From Clostridia bacterium (GTDB lineage: Bacteria > Bacillota > Clostridia > Christensenellales > SZUA-584), in the NCBI GenBank assembly GCA_018648645.1, contig JABGQS010000010.1:1-64000 (forward strand): a stretch of DNA of 64,000 nucleotides, written 5' to 3'. The notes beneath the pieces are model-generated. The model saw only the letters and a list, made by a program, of their open reading frames with translations, had not been told where the DNA came from and searched no databases. A program made the position numbers and the translations under genes. Position 1 is the first letter of the stretch. Every line of letters starts with the position of its first letter. Positions 22,102-29,723 of this stretch are shown piece by piece.

Positions 22102-23532
22102 ATGCAGCTTAAGCTGAAAAACAACTCAAAAAATACAATTGTACCCAATGAATTCATCGGCAAGTGTGTGGATGCGCCGAGCGGGTTTACTGCTGCTTAT
22201 CTTTTTGGGCTGATGCACTGCCAAAACAACGAAACCATTGACCTCTCCGTGTTTAGCGCGCGGCTGAAAATGCGTGAGGACGAGATTATCGAAGCGTTTG
22301 AGTATTGGCAGAAGCAAGGCTTTGCGCGGTTGCAAAACGGCGAGTCTGTGTGTCTTGAGTTTGGCGTGTTTTCGCAAATCGAGGCGAAGGACGATGACTT
22401 ATATACCGAGAGCGAGTTTAACCAGCAGCTGCAAAGCATATTTGGGGCAAGGCAACTCTCTCCCCACGAGTACATAAAAATATACGATTATATCAACGTG
22501 TTTTTGCTGCCAAAGGAAGTAGTTTTGCTGATGGTGGATTATTGCGTTGCGACAAAAGGCAGGCGTGTGTCTGTGGCGTATTTGGACAAGGTAGCCAAAA
22601 GCTGGGCTGAGGACGAAATTAACACGCAGAGCAAAGCGAGCGAATATATAGAAGAAAAGAAAGCGGCTGCATCCGGCGTGCTAAAAGTATTGAAGCAGCT
22701 TGGGCTGAGCAGCAGAAAGCCGACCCGTGACGAGAGCGCGTTGTTTGAAAAGTGGACGGGCGAGTGGGGATTTACGCTGTCCGCGATATTGACCGCGTGC
22801 TCGCACACGACGGCTGCGCGGGAGCCGAGTATGAAGTATCTCGACAGCATATTGCAGCGCCTTATGCAGACGGGCAACATGACCTCAAGAAAAATAAGCG
22901 AGAGCAAGCAGGCAAGCGAGGGTGTTAACAAAGACATTCAGGAGATTATGCACATTATCGGCGAGAAGAGCATGAGCCCGAACGCGGCGCACAAGCAGAT
23001 GTATCAAAAGTGGACAACTGCGTATGGGTATGGCATGGACGTGATTACACCGGCAGCAGAGCACGCGAGTGAGCGCGGTAAGATGCCGTTTAGCTACCTT
23101 GACGGGATACTCACCGATTGGTTTAACAACGGCGTTGAAACAGCGAGTGACGCGGGCGAGTATGTCGGCGGGCAGCAAAGGAACGATACGCATATAATCG
23201 CCATGTTTGACGCGGCGGGCGTAACAAAGCTGAGGGCGAGCGATGCGCACAGAAGAAAGTATGAGCAGTGGAGTGAGCAGTGGGGCATGAGCCACGAGAC
23301 CATATTGCTGGGGGCAGAAATAAGCTCGCTAAAGGGGCAGCCGTACAGCTATTTGAGCACGCTGCTTAGCAACTGGCACAGCGCGGGCGTGACCTCGATT
23401 GCCGATGCGCAGAAGCAGACACAAAAGCGCAAAGCGCCGCAGAGCAACAGTAGCAGCACGGCAAGCAATAAACGACCGACAAAGAACTATGACCATCTTG
23501 CAGTGGATCTTTTTGACGACGAAGGAGCGTAG
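22102..23532 (+). CDS. DnaD-family replication initiation protein with several DnaB_2 repeats
   Basis: The likely start is MQLKLKNNSKNT at 22102 behind AAGGAGAGCATATTA; the ORF-track start 44 codons upstream overlaps the promoter. The protein has 476 residues. An N-terminal winged-helix-like domain (residues 1-100) is followed by repeated DnaD C-terminal (DnaB_2) modules at about 108-175, 195-258, 278-345 and 363-430. The last three share the pattern Y/F-x-x-W...WG...YL-x-x-[IL]L, as in KWTTAYGYG...SYLDGILTDW. The tail is polar and Ser/Lys-rich. DnaD/DnaB-type proteins help remodel the origin and recruit the helicase loader, and the next gene is that loader (dnaI). Confidence 0.85.
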   Translation: MQLKLKNNSKNTIVPNEFIGKCVDAPSGFTAAYLFGLMHCQNNETIDLSVFSARLKMREDEIIEAFEYWQKQGFARLQNGESVCLEFGVFSQIEAKDDDLYTESEFNQQLQSIFGARQLSPHEYIKIYDYINVFLLPKEVVLLMVDYCVATKGRRVSVAYLDKVAKSWAEDEINTQSKASEYIEEKKAAASGVLKVLKQLGLSSRKPTRDESALFEKWTGEWGFTLSAILTACSHTTAAREPSMKYLDSILQRLMQTGNMTSRKISESKQASEGVNKDIQEIMHIIGEKSMSPNAAHKQMYQKWTTAYGYGMDVITPAAEHASERGKMPFSYLDGILTDWFNNGVETASDAGEYVGGQQRNDTHIIAMFDAAGVTKLRASDAHRRKYEQWSEQWGMSHETILLGAEISSLKGQPYSYLSTLLSNWHSAGVTSIADAQKQTQKRKAPQSNSSSTASNKRPTKNYDHLAVDLFDDEGA

Positions 23533-23537
23533 AGACC

Positions 23538-24464
23538 TTGAGTATATCAGACGTGCTAAGCGAGTACAGCCGCATAAGAGCAAAGAACGAAACCGAGCTG
23601 GAGCGAAGAGTGCAGCAGGTTTATGATGCTGTGCCCGAGCTTAAAAAAATAGATGAGCAAAAGAATGCGCTGCAGCTAAAGCGCATATCGCAGGCGCTGG
23701 ACGGAAAGCCGATTGACACGAGTGATATTTTGGCGCTGAGAGAAAAGAAAAACATGCTGATGATTGGCGCCGGGTTTGATTCTAAGTATCTGGACCCGAT
23801 ATACAGCTGCAACATGTGCCGTGACACCGGCTCTCTCGACAATTCGCTTAGGTGCGAGTGTTTTAAGAAGCGGGTGCTGGAAGACAAGCTGGATGCTGCT
23901 AAGCTGACCGATACCGATGTGAGTTTTGAGCTGTTTGACCTGAATGTGTTTGACGACTCGCCGCTGGAGAGCGGAAAGTCGCAGCGCGAGACTATGCAGC
24001 GTATTAAACAGATTACGAGCAAGTATGCGGATGCGTATCCGCACTGCGAGCCGATATTGCTGCTTTCTGGGTCTACGGGACTTGGCAAAACGTTTGTGGC
24101 TAAGTGCGTGATGCGGCGCGTGATTGAGCGCGGGTATACTGCCGCGTTTTATACGGCGTATCGGCTGTTCTCGATGTTTCACAGCCATCGCCTCGGCGAG
24201 GAGGTTGACCTTGACCCGGTGTTTACCGTGCCGATGCTGATTATAGACGACGTTGGCACAGAGCCGATGACGAGAAACGTGACGGTGGAGTATTTCTTTG
24301 ACCTTATCAACGAGCGCACAGCGGCGGGGCTGCATACCGCGATTGTCACCAACCTTGCGTTTCACGATATCAAGGACCGCTATGGCGACCGCATACATTC
24401 GCGGCTGATGGACAAAAGCACCGCGATTAAGATTATTTTCAGCGGTGATGATATTCGGTATTAG
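23538..24464 (+). CDS. dnaI: DnaI/DnaC-family replicative helicase loader
   Basis: An AAA+ ATPase that loads the replicative helicase. It starts at TTG at 23538 behind AAGGAG, which overlaps the end of the DnaD gene, giving 308 residues. The N-terminal region is helical. A zinc-type cysteine cluster follows (CNMCRDTGSL...RCECFKKR), as in B. subtilis DnaI. The AAA+ core has Walker A GSTGLGKTF, Walker B MLIIDDVGTEP and the sensor segment TAIVTNLAFHDI. Tight coupling with the DnaD gene supports a shared role at replication start or restart. Confidence 0.93.
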   Translation: MSISDVLSEYSRIRAKNETELERRVQQVYDAVPELKKIDEQKNALQLKRISQALDGKPIDTSDILALREKKNMLMIGAGFDSKYLDPIYSCNMCRDTGSLDNSLRCECFKKRVLEDKLDAAKLTDTDVSFELFDLNVFDDSPLESGKSQRETMQRIKQITSKYADAYPHCEPILLLSGSTGLGKTFVAKCVMRRVIERGYTAAFYTAYRLFSMFHSHRLGEEVDLDPVFTVPMLIIDDVGTEPMTRNVTVEYFFDLINERTAAGLHTAIVTNLAFHDIKDRYGDRIHSRLMDKSTAIKIIFSGDDIRY

Positions 24465-24521
24465 CGGTTGCGCCGTGCGGTAAAGAGGGTTTAAAAGAAA
24501 AGATGTTAGAACTAAGGAAAG

Positions 24522-24550
24522 TTGATTTTAGACAAAACTAATAATATAAA
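24522..24550 (+). promoter_or_regulatory. SigA-type promoter ahead of repeat C and pepF
   Basis: TTGATT and TATAAA are separated by 17 bp. The predicted transcript start, near 24557, falls about 20 nt before repeat copy C, so the repeat would form most of the pepF leader. Confidence 0.6.
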
Positions 24551-24575
24551 GCTGTTTTGTATAAAGGAAAGACAA

Positions 24576-24747
24576 GAAACTTTTTTTCTTATAAAAAGTT
24601 TCCTCTCGGGCGCTAACAAGTTAGTGCCCGATTCACTTTCAAAAATACGCCCGTTGGGTGGGGGTTTCGCTGTCTTCGGACAGCGATTCAAGGCGCTGCC
24701 TTGAAAAACCGCAATTTTTTAGGCAAAAAATTGAGTAAAACTTTTTC
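24576..24747 (+). repeat. Multi-hairpin intergenic repeat, copy C (most divergent)
   Basis: It has the same five-stem plan as copy A, but four of the five stems differ by paired changes. Stem 1 is GAAACTTTTT/AAAAAGTTTC with loop TTCTTAT; stem 2 is CGGGCGCTAA-CAAG-TTAGTGCCCG, with one G-U pair on the plus strand; stem 3 is TCGCTGTC-TTCG-GACAGCGA; stem 4 is TTCAAGGC-GCT-GCCTTGAA; stem 5 and the ACGCCCGTTGG linker are conserved. It ends 28 bp before the pepF start codon. Confidence 0.85.
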
Positions 24748-24775
24748 ATCATAAAGATAGAGTATTGGAGGAATT

Positions 24776-26557
24776 ATGAAGCGTAGCGAGATTGATGGTA
24801 AGTATAAGTGGAATTTAGGGGATATATACGAAAGCAATGAGGTTTGGGAGGCGGATTTCAAGAAGCTGCAGGAAATTATGCCGACGCTGGGGGATTTGAA
24901 AGACGGGCTGACGAAGAGCGCGGGCAGTCTTGCCGATGCGCTGACAAGGCTCGACGAAGCGTCGCTGTTGTGCGAGCGGTTGTTTGTGTATGCGCGGATG
25001 AACCGCGACGAGGACAACGCGAATTCGTTATATCAAGGCATGACGGATCGGGCGATGTCGCTGTATGTGGCGGTGTCGGGCGAAGCGTCGTTTGTAGCGC
25101 CGACGCTGCTTAAAGAGAAAAGCAGCACGCTGGAGGGTTTTCTGAAAGACGAACCACGGCTGGCTGACTATGCGTTTATGATACGCAATTTAATACGACG
25201 AAAAAAGCATGTGCTGGGTGAGAGCGAAGAGAAGATACTCTCTATGAGCGCCGATTTTGCTTCGGGTGCGCGGGACATTTTCACAATGCTCAACAACGTC
25301 GATATGAAGTTTGGTACGATAAGCAAAGACGGCGAGGATGTGCAATTAACGCACGCGAAGTATATCGAGCTGATGCAGGACAAGGACCGCGATGTGCGCA
25401 AGGACACGTATGACACGTTCTATAAGACGTTCGAGCAGAATATCAACACAATTGCGACTACGTATTCGACCAGCGTGAAAAAGGATGTGTATTATGCCAA
25501 GGTGCGCGGGTATGACAACGCGCTTGGCAAAGCGCTGTTTGCCGACAACGTGCCGACAGCGCTGTACGACAAGCTGATCGATGTTGTGCACGACAGCCTG
25601 CCGATTATGCACGATTATGTGGACGTGCGCAAGAAGATACTCGGGCTGGATGAGATTGCGATGTACGATGTGTATACGCCGCTTGTGGAGGACACCGACG
25701 ATAAGTACAGCTATGAGCAGGCGATTGATATGTGTATTGAGGCATTGGCGCCGATGGGCGATGAGTACATCGCGTTATTAAACCGCGCGAAGGACGAAGG
25801 CTGGATCGACGTGTTTGAGAGCGAGGGCAAGACGAGCGGTGCGTATTCTTGGGGACCGTACGGCACGCATCCGTATGTGCTGCTTAATCATCGCGAGGAC
25901 CTTAACAGCGTGTATACCGTTGCGCACGAGCTGGGGCACGCGCTGCACTCGTATTATTCGGAGGAGAATCAGCCGTATCCGACCGCCGGGTATACCATAT
26001 TTGTGGCGGAGGTGGCGTCTACCGTCAACGAGATATTGCTGACCATGCATCTGCTGGGCACCACGGACGGCAACTTGAAGAAGTATGTATTGAACCACTA
26101 TCTTGACCAGTTCCGCACGACTGTGCTTCGCCAAACGATGTTTGCGGAGTTCGAGAAAATAGCGCACGCGATGTGCGAGAGCGGTGAGCCGTTGACGCAG
26201 CAGACGCTGTCGCAAAAGTATGGCGAGCTGAACAAGTTGTATTACGGCGATGTTATGCAAACGGGCGACACGATATCGCTGGAATGGGCGCGCATACCGC
26301 ATTTTTATAACGCGTTTTATGTGTATAAGTATGCCACAGGCTTTAGCGCGGCGGTGATGATTGCGACCGGAATATACCAGGGCAAAGAGGGTGTATTGGA
26401 AGCGTACAAGGAGTTTTTGAAGAGCGGCGGGAGTGATTATCCGCTGGGATTGCTGAAGAAAGCGGGTGTCGATTTTATAGACGGCGACCCTGTCGGCAAC
26501 TGTATGCAGGTGTTTGGTGAGGTTTTGGGTGAGTTTAAGAAAGTGATGGGTGTGTGA
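24776..26557 (+). CDS. pepF: Oligoendopeptidase F (peptidase family M3)
   Basis: A cytoplasmic zinc metallopeptidase that cuts peptides of roughly 6-20 residues. The 593-residue protein starts behind TGGAGGAATT. The HExxH zinc site is His384-Glu385-Leu-Gly-His388 in TVAHELGHALHSYYS, and the third ligand is expected in FVAEVASTVNEILL about 25 residues later. The helical N-terminal lid begins KRSEIDGKYKWNLGDIY, which is typical of PepF. The gene sits between repeat copies C and D, with a promoter upstream of C, so its mRNA leader probably carries that structured element. Confidence 0.95.
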   Translation: MKRSEIDGKYKWNLGDIYESNEVWEADFKKLQEIMPTLGDLKDGLTKSAGSLADALTRLDEASLLCERLFVYARMNRDEDNANSLYQGMTDRAMSLYVAVSGEASFVAPTLLKEKSSTLEGFLKDEPRLADYAFMIRNLIRRKKHVLGESEEKILSMSADFASGARDIFTMLNNVDMKFGTISKDGEDVQLTHAKYIELMQDKDRDVRKDTYDTFYKTFEQNINTIATTYSTSVKKDVYYAKVRGYDNALGKALFADNVPTALYDKLIDVVHDSLPIMHDYVDVRKKILGLDEIAMYDVYTPLVEDTDDKYSYEQAIDMCIEALAPMGDEYIALLNRAKDEGWIDVFESEGKTSGAYSWGPYGTHPYVLLNHREDLNSVYTVAHELGHALHSYYSEENQPYPTAGYTIFVAEVASTVNEILLTMHLLGTTDGNLKKYVLNHYLDQFRTTVLRQTMFAEFEKIAHAMCESGEPLTQQTLSQKYGELNKLYYGDVMQTGDTISLEWARIPHFYNAFYVYKYATGFSAAVMIATGIYQGKEGVLEAYKEFLKSGGSDYPLGLLKKAGVDFIDGDPVGNCMQVFGEVLGEFKKVMGV

Positions 26558-26622
26558 GCGGGGGGATAAATTTCCTTCGGGCGCGATTACTACGAAGTGG
26601 AATGGATGACGTGTGGAGCATC

Positions 26623-26785
26623 GAGGGAATTTTTCTCTTGTAAAAAATCCCTCTTGCCGCTTTGCGGTAATTCACCCTAAAAATACGCCCGTTGGACTGG
26701 AGATTTCGCTATCTATTGATAGCGATTTAGGGCGCTGCCCTAAAAACCCGCAATTTTTTCGGCAAAAAATTGAGTAAAACTTTTA
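26623..26785 (+). repeat. Multi-hairpin intergenic repeat, copy D
   Basis: Downstream of pepF in the same orientation. Stem 1 is GAGGGA-a-TTTTT/AAAAAATCCCTC with one mismatch and loop CTCTTGT. Stem 2, TTGCCGC-TTT-GCGGTAA, has a G-U pair only if read on the plus strand. Stem 3 has the new loop TATT; stems 4 and 5 match copy A. Confidence 0.85.
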
Positions 26786-26798
26786 TATTGGGAACTAA

Positions 26799-26828
26799 AA
26801 AACACCGCTTCGTTTGAAGCGGTGTTTT
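26799..26828. terminator. Bidirectional intrinsic terminator between pepF and khpB
   Basis: AAAACACCGCTTC-GTTT-GAAGCGGTGTTTT is a perfect stem, with A and T runs suited to both directions. It ends pepF/repeat D transcripts and the rpmH-khpB operon. Confidence 0.88.
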
Positions 26829-26841
26829 GTGATTGCTTTGA

Positions 26842-27702
26842 TTATCTTCTGCGACGCTGGGGCTGAACCTTTGGCTCTTTTCCTTTCATCGACTTTAGTG
26901 ACACTACCACGCTGCGGAATGGGTCTTCGCCTTCGCTGTAGGTGTAGACCATCTCGAAGTCTTGCAGAGTTGAGTGAAGTATGCGGCGCTCGTATGGGTT
27001 CATGGGCTCGAGAACCACGCGCCGTCCCGATTTCTCTACCTTCTCTGCAAGGCGTGCAGCCAAGCGTTTGAGCGTGTCTTCGCGCTTTTTGCGGTAGTCT
27101 TCGGTGTCGAGCATGACTTTGGTGTAGTCATCTTTGCCGTTGTTTAGCACGAGGCTGGTCAGGTACTGCATGGCGTCGAGCGTTTCTCCGCGCCTGCCTA
27201 TCAGCAGACCCATGTTGCGCCCCGACATGTCGATTTTCAAGATGCCTTCGTCCATTTTCGATGCTAAGGCGACTCTGATGCCCATGTTAGTGAACATGCC
27301 CTGCAAGAAAGTCTCTGCGTCGTTTTGCGGCTCAGTCGGCTCTACGTCTACGCCGGTATCCGGACGCTCCGCCCTTGCATACGAGTTTGACCTGTTATGC
27401 GATGGTTTGGACGGCTGCGGTCTTGACTGTGGTCTTGTACGCTGTTTTTCTTGTGATTTTTCTACCGGCTTCTCTTCCTCGATTTCGGCCACCTGCGGTT
27501 GCGCTTTCTTTGTCGCGTCGGTTATAACGCCGGCTACCGATGCGTCTTTCTTTTTGGTGAGCCTTACCTTTGCGCTTTTGAACAGCGAGCCACCTTCATC
27601 GAGTATCTCTATCTCTATTTCGTCGATGGACATGTCCATCTTCATCAAGCCGGAAAATACAGCTTCGTCTACTGTTTTGCCTTTACTTTCTATATAATCC
27701 AT
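26842..27702 (-). CDS. khpB: KhpB/Jag (EloR) RNA-binding protein
   Basis: A 286-residue protein with three domains in order: Jag_N (residues 1-50, MDYIESKGKTVDEAVFSGL), a low-complexity Lys/Gln/Ser linker, a KH domain (about 145-210, with GLLIGRRGETLDAMQYL as the RNA-contacting GxxG loop) and an R3H domain (about 215-275, ending SEGEDPFRSVVVSLK). KhpB forms an RNA-binding complex with KhpA and links cell elongation to division in other Firmicutes. Its start overlaps the yidC stop as TAATG, so the two are translationally coupled. The basic C-terminus PQRRRR is typical. Confidence 0.92.
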   Translation of the reverse strand: MDYIESKGKTVDEAVFSGLMKMDMSIDEIEIEILDEGGSLFKSAKVRLTKKKDASVAGVITDATKKAQPQVAEIEEEKPVEKSQEKQRTRPQSRPQPSKPSHNRSNSYARAERPDTGVDVEPTEPQNDAETFLQGMFTNMGIRVALASKMDEGILKIDMSGRNMGLLIGRRGETLDAMQYLTSLVLNNGKDDYTKVMLDTEDYRKKREDTLKRLAARLAEKVEKSGRRVVLEPMNPYERRILHSTLQDFEMVYTYSEGEDPFRSVVVSLKSMKGKEPKVQPQRRRR

Positions 27703-28640
27703 TAGGAGCCCTCCGTTACAATGCCCTCTTTAGCCTTTTCATCGCGCTTTTTGTAGATGTAGTTAAGTATGAGAACCTGACCCAGTGCATAGATGTTTGC
27801 AGCCAGCCAGTATACAGAGAAAGCCGCGCTGGCAGTTACACATATGTATACCGAGAACAGCGGGAAGATGTATAGCATCATCTTGCCCTGCTTTTGCATG
27901 GACGGATTTTGCTTCATCGATATTTTCTGCTGCAAGAAGAGTGATCCACCCGCGAGAATCGGCAATATAAACCAACCGTTCCTGGCGCTTGCCAAGCCAT
28001 TAAAGTTGATGATATCGGACGCCAGTGTAGTGTATGCTTCAGTTGCCTGTAGCCCTGCGGTCGGATCGAAGGTGACAAGCCCCGCTTCTCTAAGCATGTG
28101 CAATGCCTGTGGATTGATGTATGATGAGTTTTGCTGAATAAATGCAACAAAATCGGGACCAGATTGTAACACTTCCTTAAGACCGGAATCCGGCTGCCAG
28201 AAGTTGTTGACCCAAAGCCAGCTAGGGAGCTGATATGCGCCTTCGCCGATGTTTTGCGCGTTTAGTATGAACCAAACCTGCTGCTCTGCCGCAAGCACAC
28301 GCATTGCGCCAAAGAACGCAAAGAATAGTGGCAGCGTAATGAGCATCGGCAAACAGCCTGCAAGCGGTCTTACGCCTTCCTGTGCGTACAGCTCTTTTTG
28401 CTTCTTCTGCATTTGCTGTGGGTTGTTTGCGTATCGCTTTTTCAACGACTCGAGCTTTGGCTGTACCAAAGCCATTTTTCTTGAACTCTTTTTCTGTTTC
28501 AAATCGAGCGGCAGGATTAATAGTCTGATAGCAATTGTCACGAGGATGATTGCTACAGAATATTCATTGACCCAGCTGAAAACCCATTTTAGTACGATTA
28601 CGAAAAAATCAGAAATAAAGTTATTACTTAAAAATTCCAA
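27702..28640 (-). CDS. yidC: YidC/OxaA membrane protein insertase
   Basis: YidC inserts and folds membrane proteins, alone or with Sec. The 312-residue protein shows a first helix, then TIAIRLLILPLDLKQ with the groove arginine, a basic cytoplasmic helical hairpin (MALVQPKLESLKKRYANNPQQMQKKQKELY), and the GCLPMLITLPLFFAFF helix. A long extracellular loop of about 90 residues follows, then three closing helices. No lipobox is seen at the N-terminus, unlike SpoIIIJ/YqjG of Bacillus. The position between yidD and khpB is the classical Firmicutes order. Confidence 0.94.
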   Translation of the reverse strand: MEFLSNNFISDFFVIVLKWVFSWVNEYSVAIILVTIAIRLLILPLDLKQKKSSRKMALVQPKLESLKKRYANNPQQMQKKQKELYAQEGVRPLAGCLPMLITLPLFFAFFGAMRVLAAEQQVWFILNAQNIGEGAYQLPSWLWVNNFWQPDSGLKEVLQSGPDFVAFIQQNSSYINPQALHMLREAGLVTFDPTAGLQATEAYTTLASDIINFNGLASARNGWFILPILAGGSLFLQQKISMKQNPSMQKQGKMMLYIFPLFSVYICVTASAAFSVYWLAANIYALGQVLILNYIYKKRDEKAKEGIVTEGS

Positions 28641-28673
28641 TAATATAGTCCTCCGTCTTGTTTAGATGCGCCT

Positions 28674-28883
28674 TTATGGAACGGGATCGAACCCGCCTTT
28701 TCCAAAGGGGTTGCACCTTAGCACGCGCCAAATGCTTAAGTAAAAGCCTTTGAAAGCGCCGTGCTTGTCTATCGCCTGCATTGCGTACTGCGAACAAGTC
28801 GGAGTGAACCGACATGCGCTTCTTGTGTACGGAGATATTGCTTTTTGGTAGAACCAGATGATTCCTTTAAGCACGTGTTTCAT
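28674..28883 (-). CDS. yidD: Membrane protein insertion efficiency factor YidD
   Basis: A 69-residue protein of the YidD family, thought to assist membrane insertion near YidC. The signature [27 protein letters not shown] and the C-terminal [14 protein letters not shown] are complete. Its start overlaps the end of rnpA by 17 bp, and yidC follows, as in most bacteria. Confidence 0.95.
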   Translation of the reverse strand: MKHVLKGIIWFYQKAISPYTRSACRFTPTCSQYAMQAIDKHGAFKGFYLSIWRVLRCNPFGKGGFDPVP

Positions 28884-29268
28884 TGTCTATCTCCACGAGT
28901 CCCGCTTTTCTTATCAGTTTTGCTAGTGATTCTTTTATTAGTGTATACTCTAGATTTCTTGCGGACTCTTTTGGTACAAATACAATTAGGCTTTTCTTTG
29001 ATACTTCATTTAGCATAGAAAAGAACGCTTCTTTCATGCGCCGCTTTAGCTTGTTGCGGTGCACAGCGTTCCCAATCTTTTTCGATACAGAAAAACCCAC
29101 CTTTAGATGTGGTGTTTTCGTTTTGATATATATGAGCACAAAATACTTATCCGAAACGGATTTGCCTCGTCTATATACATACCGAAATTCTTTGTTACGC
29201 CTAAGCGAATATTCACGCCTCAAAATACCTTCTTTTCCAACGGGGAAAAAATGCCGAATCATCGGCAC
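28867..29268 (-). CDS. rnpA: Ribonuclease P protein component
   Basis: This small basic protein assists the RNase P RNA in removing tRNA leaders. The RNR signature is [13 protein letters not shown], and the family strand [27 protein letters not shown] precedes it. A GTG start at 29268, six bases after AAGGG, gives 133 residues; starts at the ATG two codons later, or closer to [11 protein letters not shown], are also possible, because the conserved region only begins there. It follows rpmH by 9 bp. Confidence 0.93.
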   Translation of the reverse strand: MPMIRHFFPVGKEGILRREYSLRRNKEFRYVYRRGKSVSDKYFVLIYIKTKTPHLKVGFSVSKKIGNAVHRNKLKRRMKEAFFSMLNEVSKKSLIVFVPKESARNLEYTLIKESLAKLIRKAGLVEIDNETRA

Positions 29269-29277
29269 CGTTAACCC

Positions 29278-29412
29278 TTATGCTGTGAGTTTTTTTCTTC
29301 CTCTTGCGCGTCTGCGCTTAAGGACGTTTCTACCCGACTTGGTTTTCATTCTTTTTCGAAAACCGTGTTCTTTCTTGCGCTGCCTTTTCTTTGGCTGATA
29401 CGTCATCTTCAT
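29278..29412 (-). CDS. rpmH: 50S ribosomal protein L34
   Basis: Too short for the ORF track; translated by hand. The 44-residue product begins [17 protein letters not shown] and ends [12 protein letters not shown], the canonical L34 pattern including [15 protein letters not shown]. It is the first gene of the rpmH-rnpA-yidD-yidC-khpB operon and has a near-consensus promoter about 60 bp upstream. In most Firmicutes dnaA lies just beyond rpmH; here a P-type ATPase gene takes that place. Confidence 0.96.
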   Translation of the reverse strand: MKMTYQPKKRQRKKEHGFRKRMKTKSGRNVLKRRRARGRKKLTA

Positions 29413-29473
29413 GTGTAATTTCCTCTTTCTATTATAGGCCCCAAGGGCCGAATTCGCAAAACTTGACTAATAC

Positions 29474-29502
29474 ATTATATTTTAGACTTGGGTCAAAGTC
29501 AA
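29474..29502 (-). promoter_or_regulatory. Strong SigA-type promoter of the rpmH operon
   Basis: TTGACT and TATAAT on the minus strand, with 17 bp between them. The interval 29413-29693 shows no gene, and I found no clear cluster of DnaA boxes. Confidence 0.8.
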
Positions 29503-29624
29503 CAACAACGTTTGCTCGCCAGAGTTGTAGGTTTTCTATTATACTTAAAACAGCACGTTTTTGCAATTAAAAACTCGATTCTTTACAATTTACACATGTT
29601 TTTTGGCGAGCGGCAACACTGTTC

Positions 29625-29661
29625 TTGACACCATATGGTTGTTACGCTTAAAATTAGCGTA
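29625..29661 (+). promoter_or_regulatory. Promoter of the P-type ATPase gene with overlapping inverted repeat
   Basis: TTGACA and TAAAAT are separated by 18 bp. An inverted repeat, TACGCT-7-AGCGTA, brackets the -10 element, a good position for a repressor operator. Confidence 0.55.
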
Positions 29662-29723
29662 GCGCCTATATATAATATGGAAGAAATTCATATTTGGCGC
29701 AGCAAAGAAATAGGAGCTGGCGA

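Noticed and set aside
29413-29693. Chromosomal origin next to rpmH
   Set aside because: There is no dnaA gene and no cluster of TTATCCACA-like boxes; the interval is explained by two divergent promoters.
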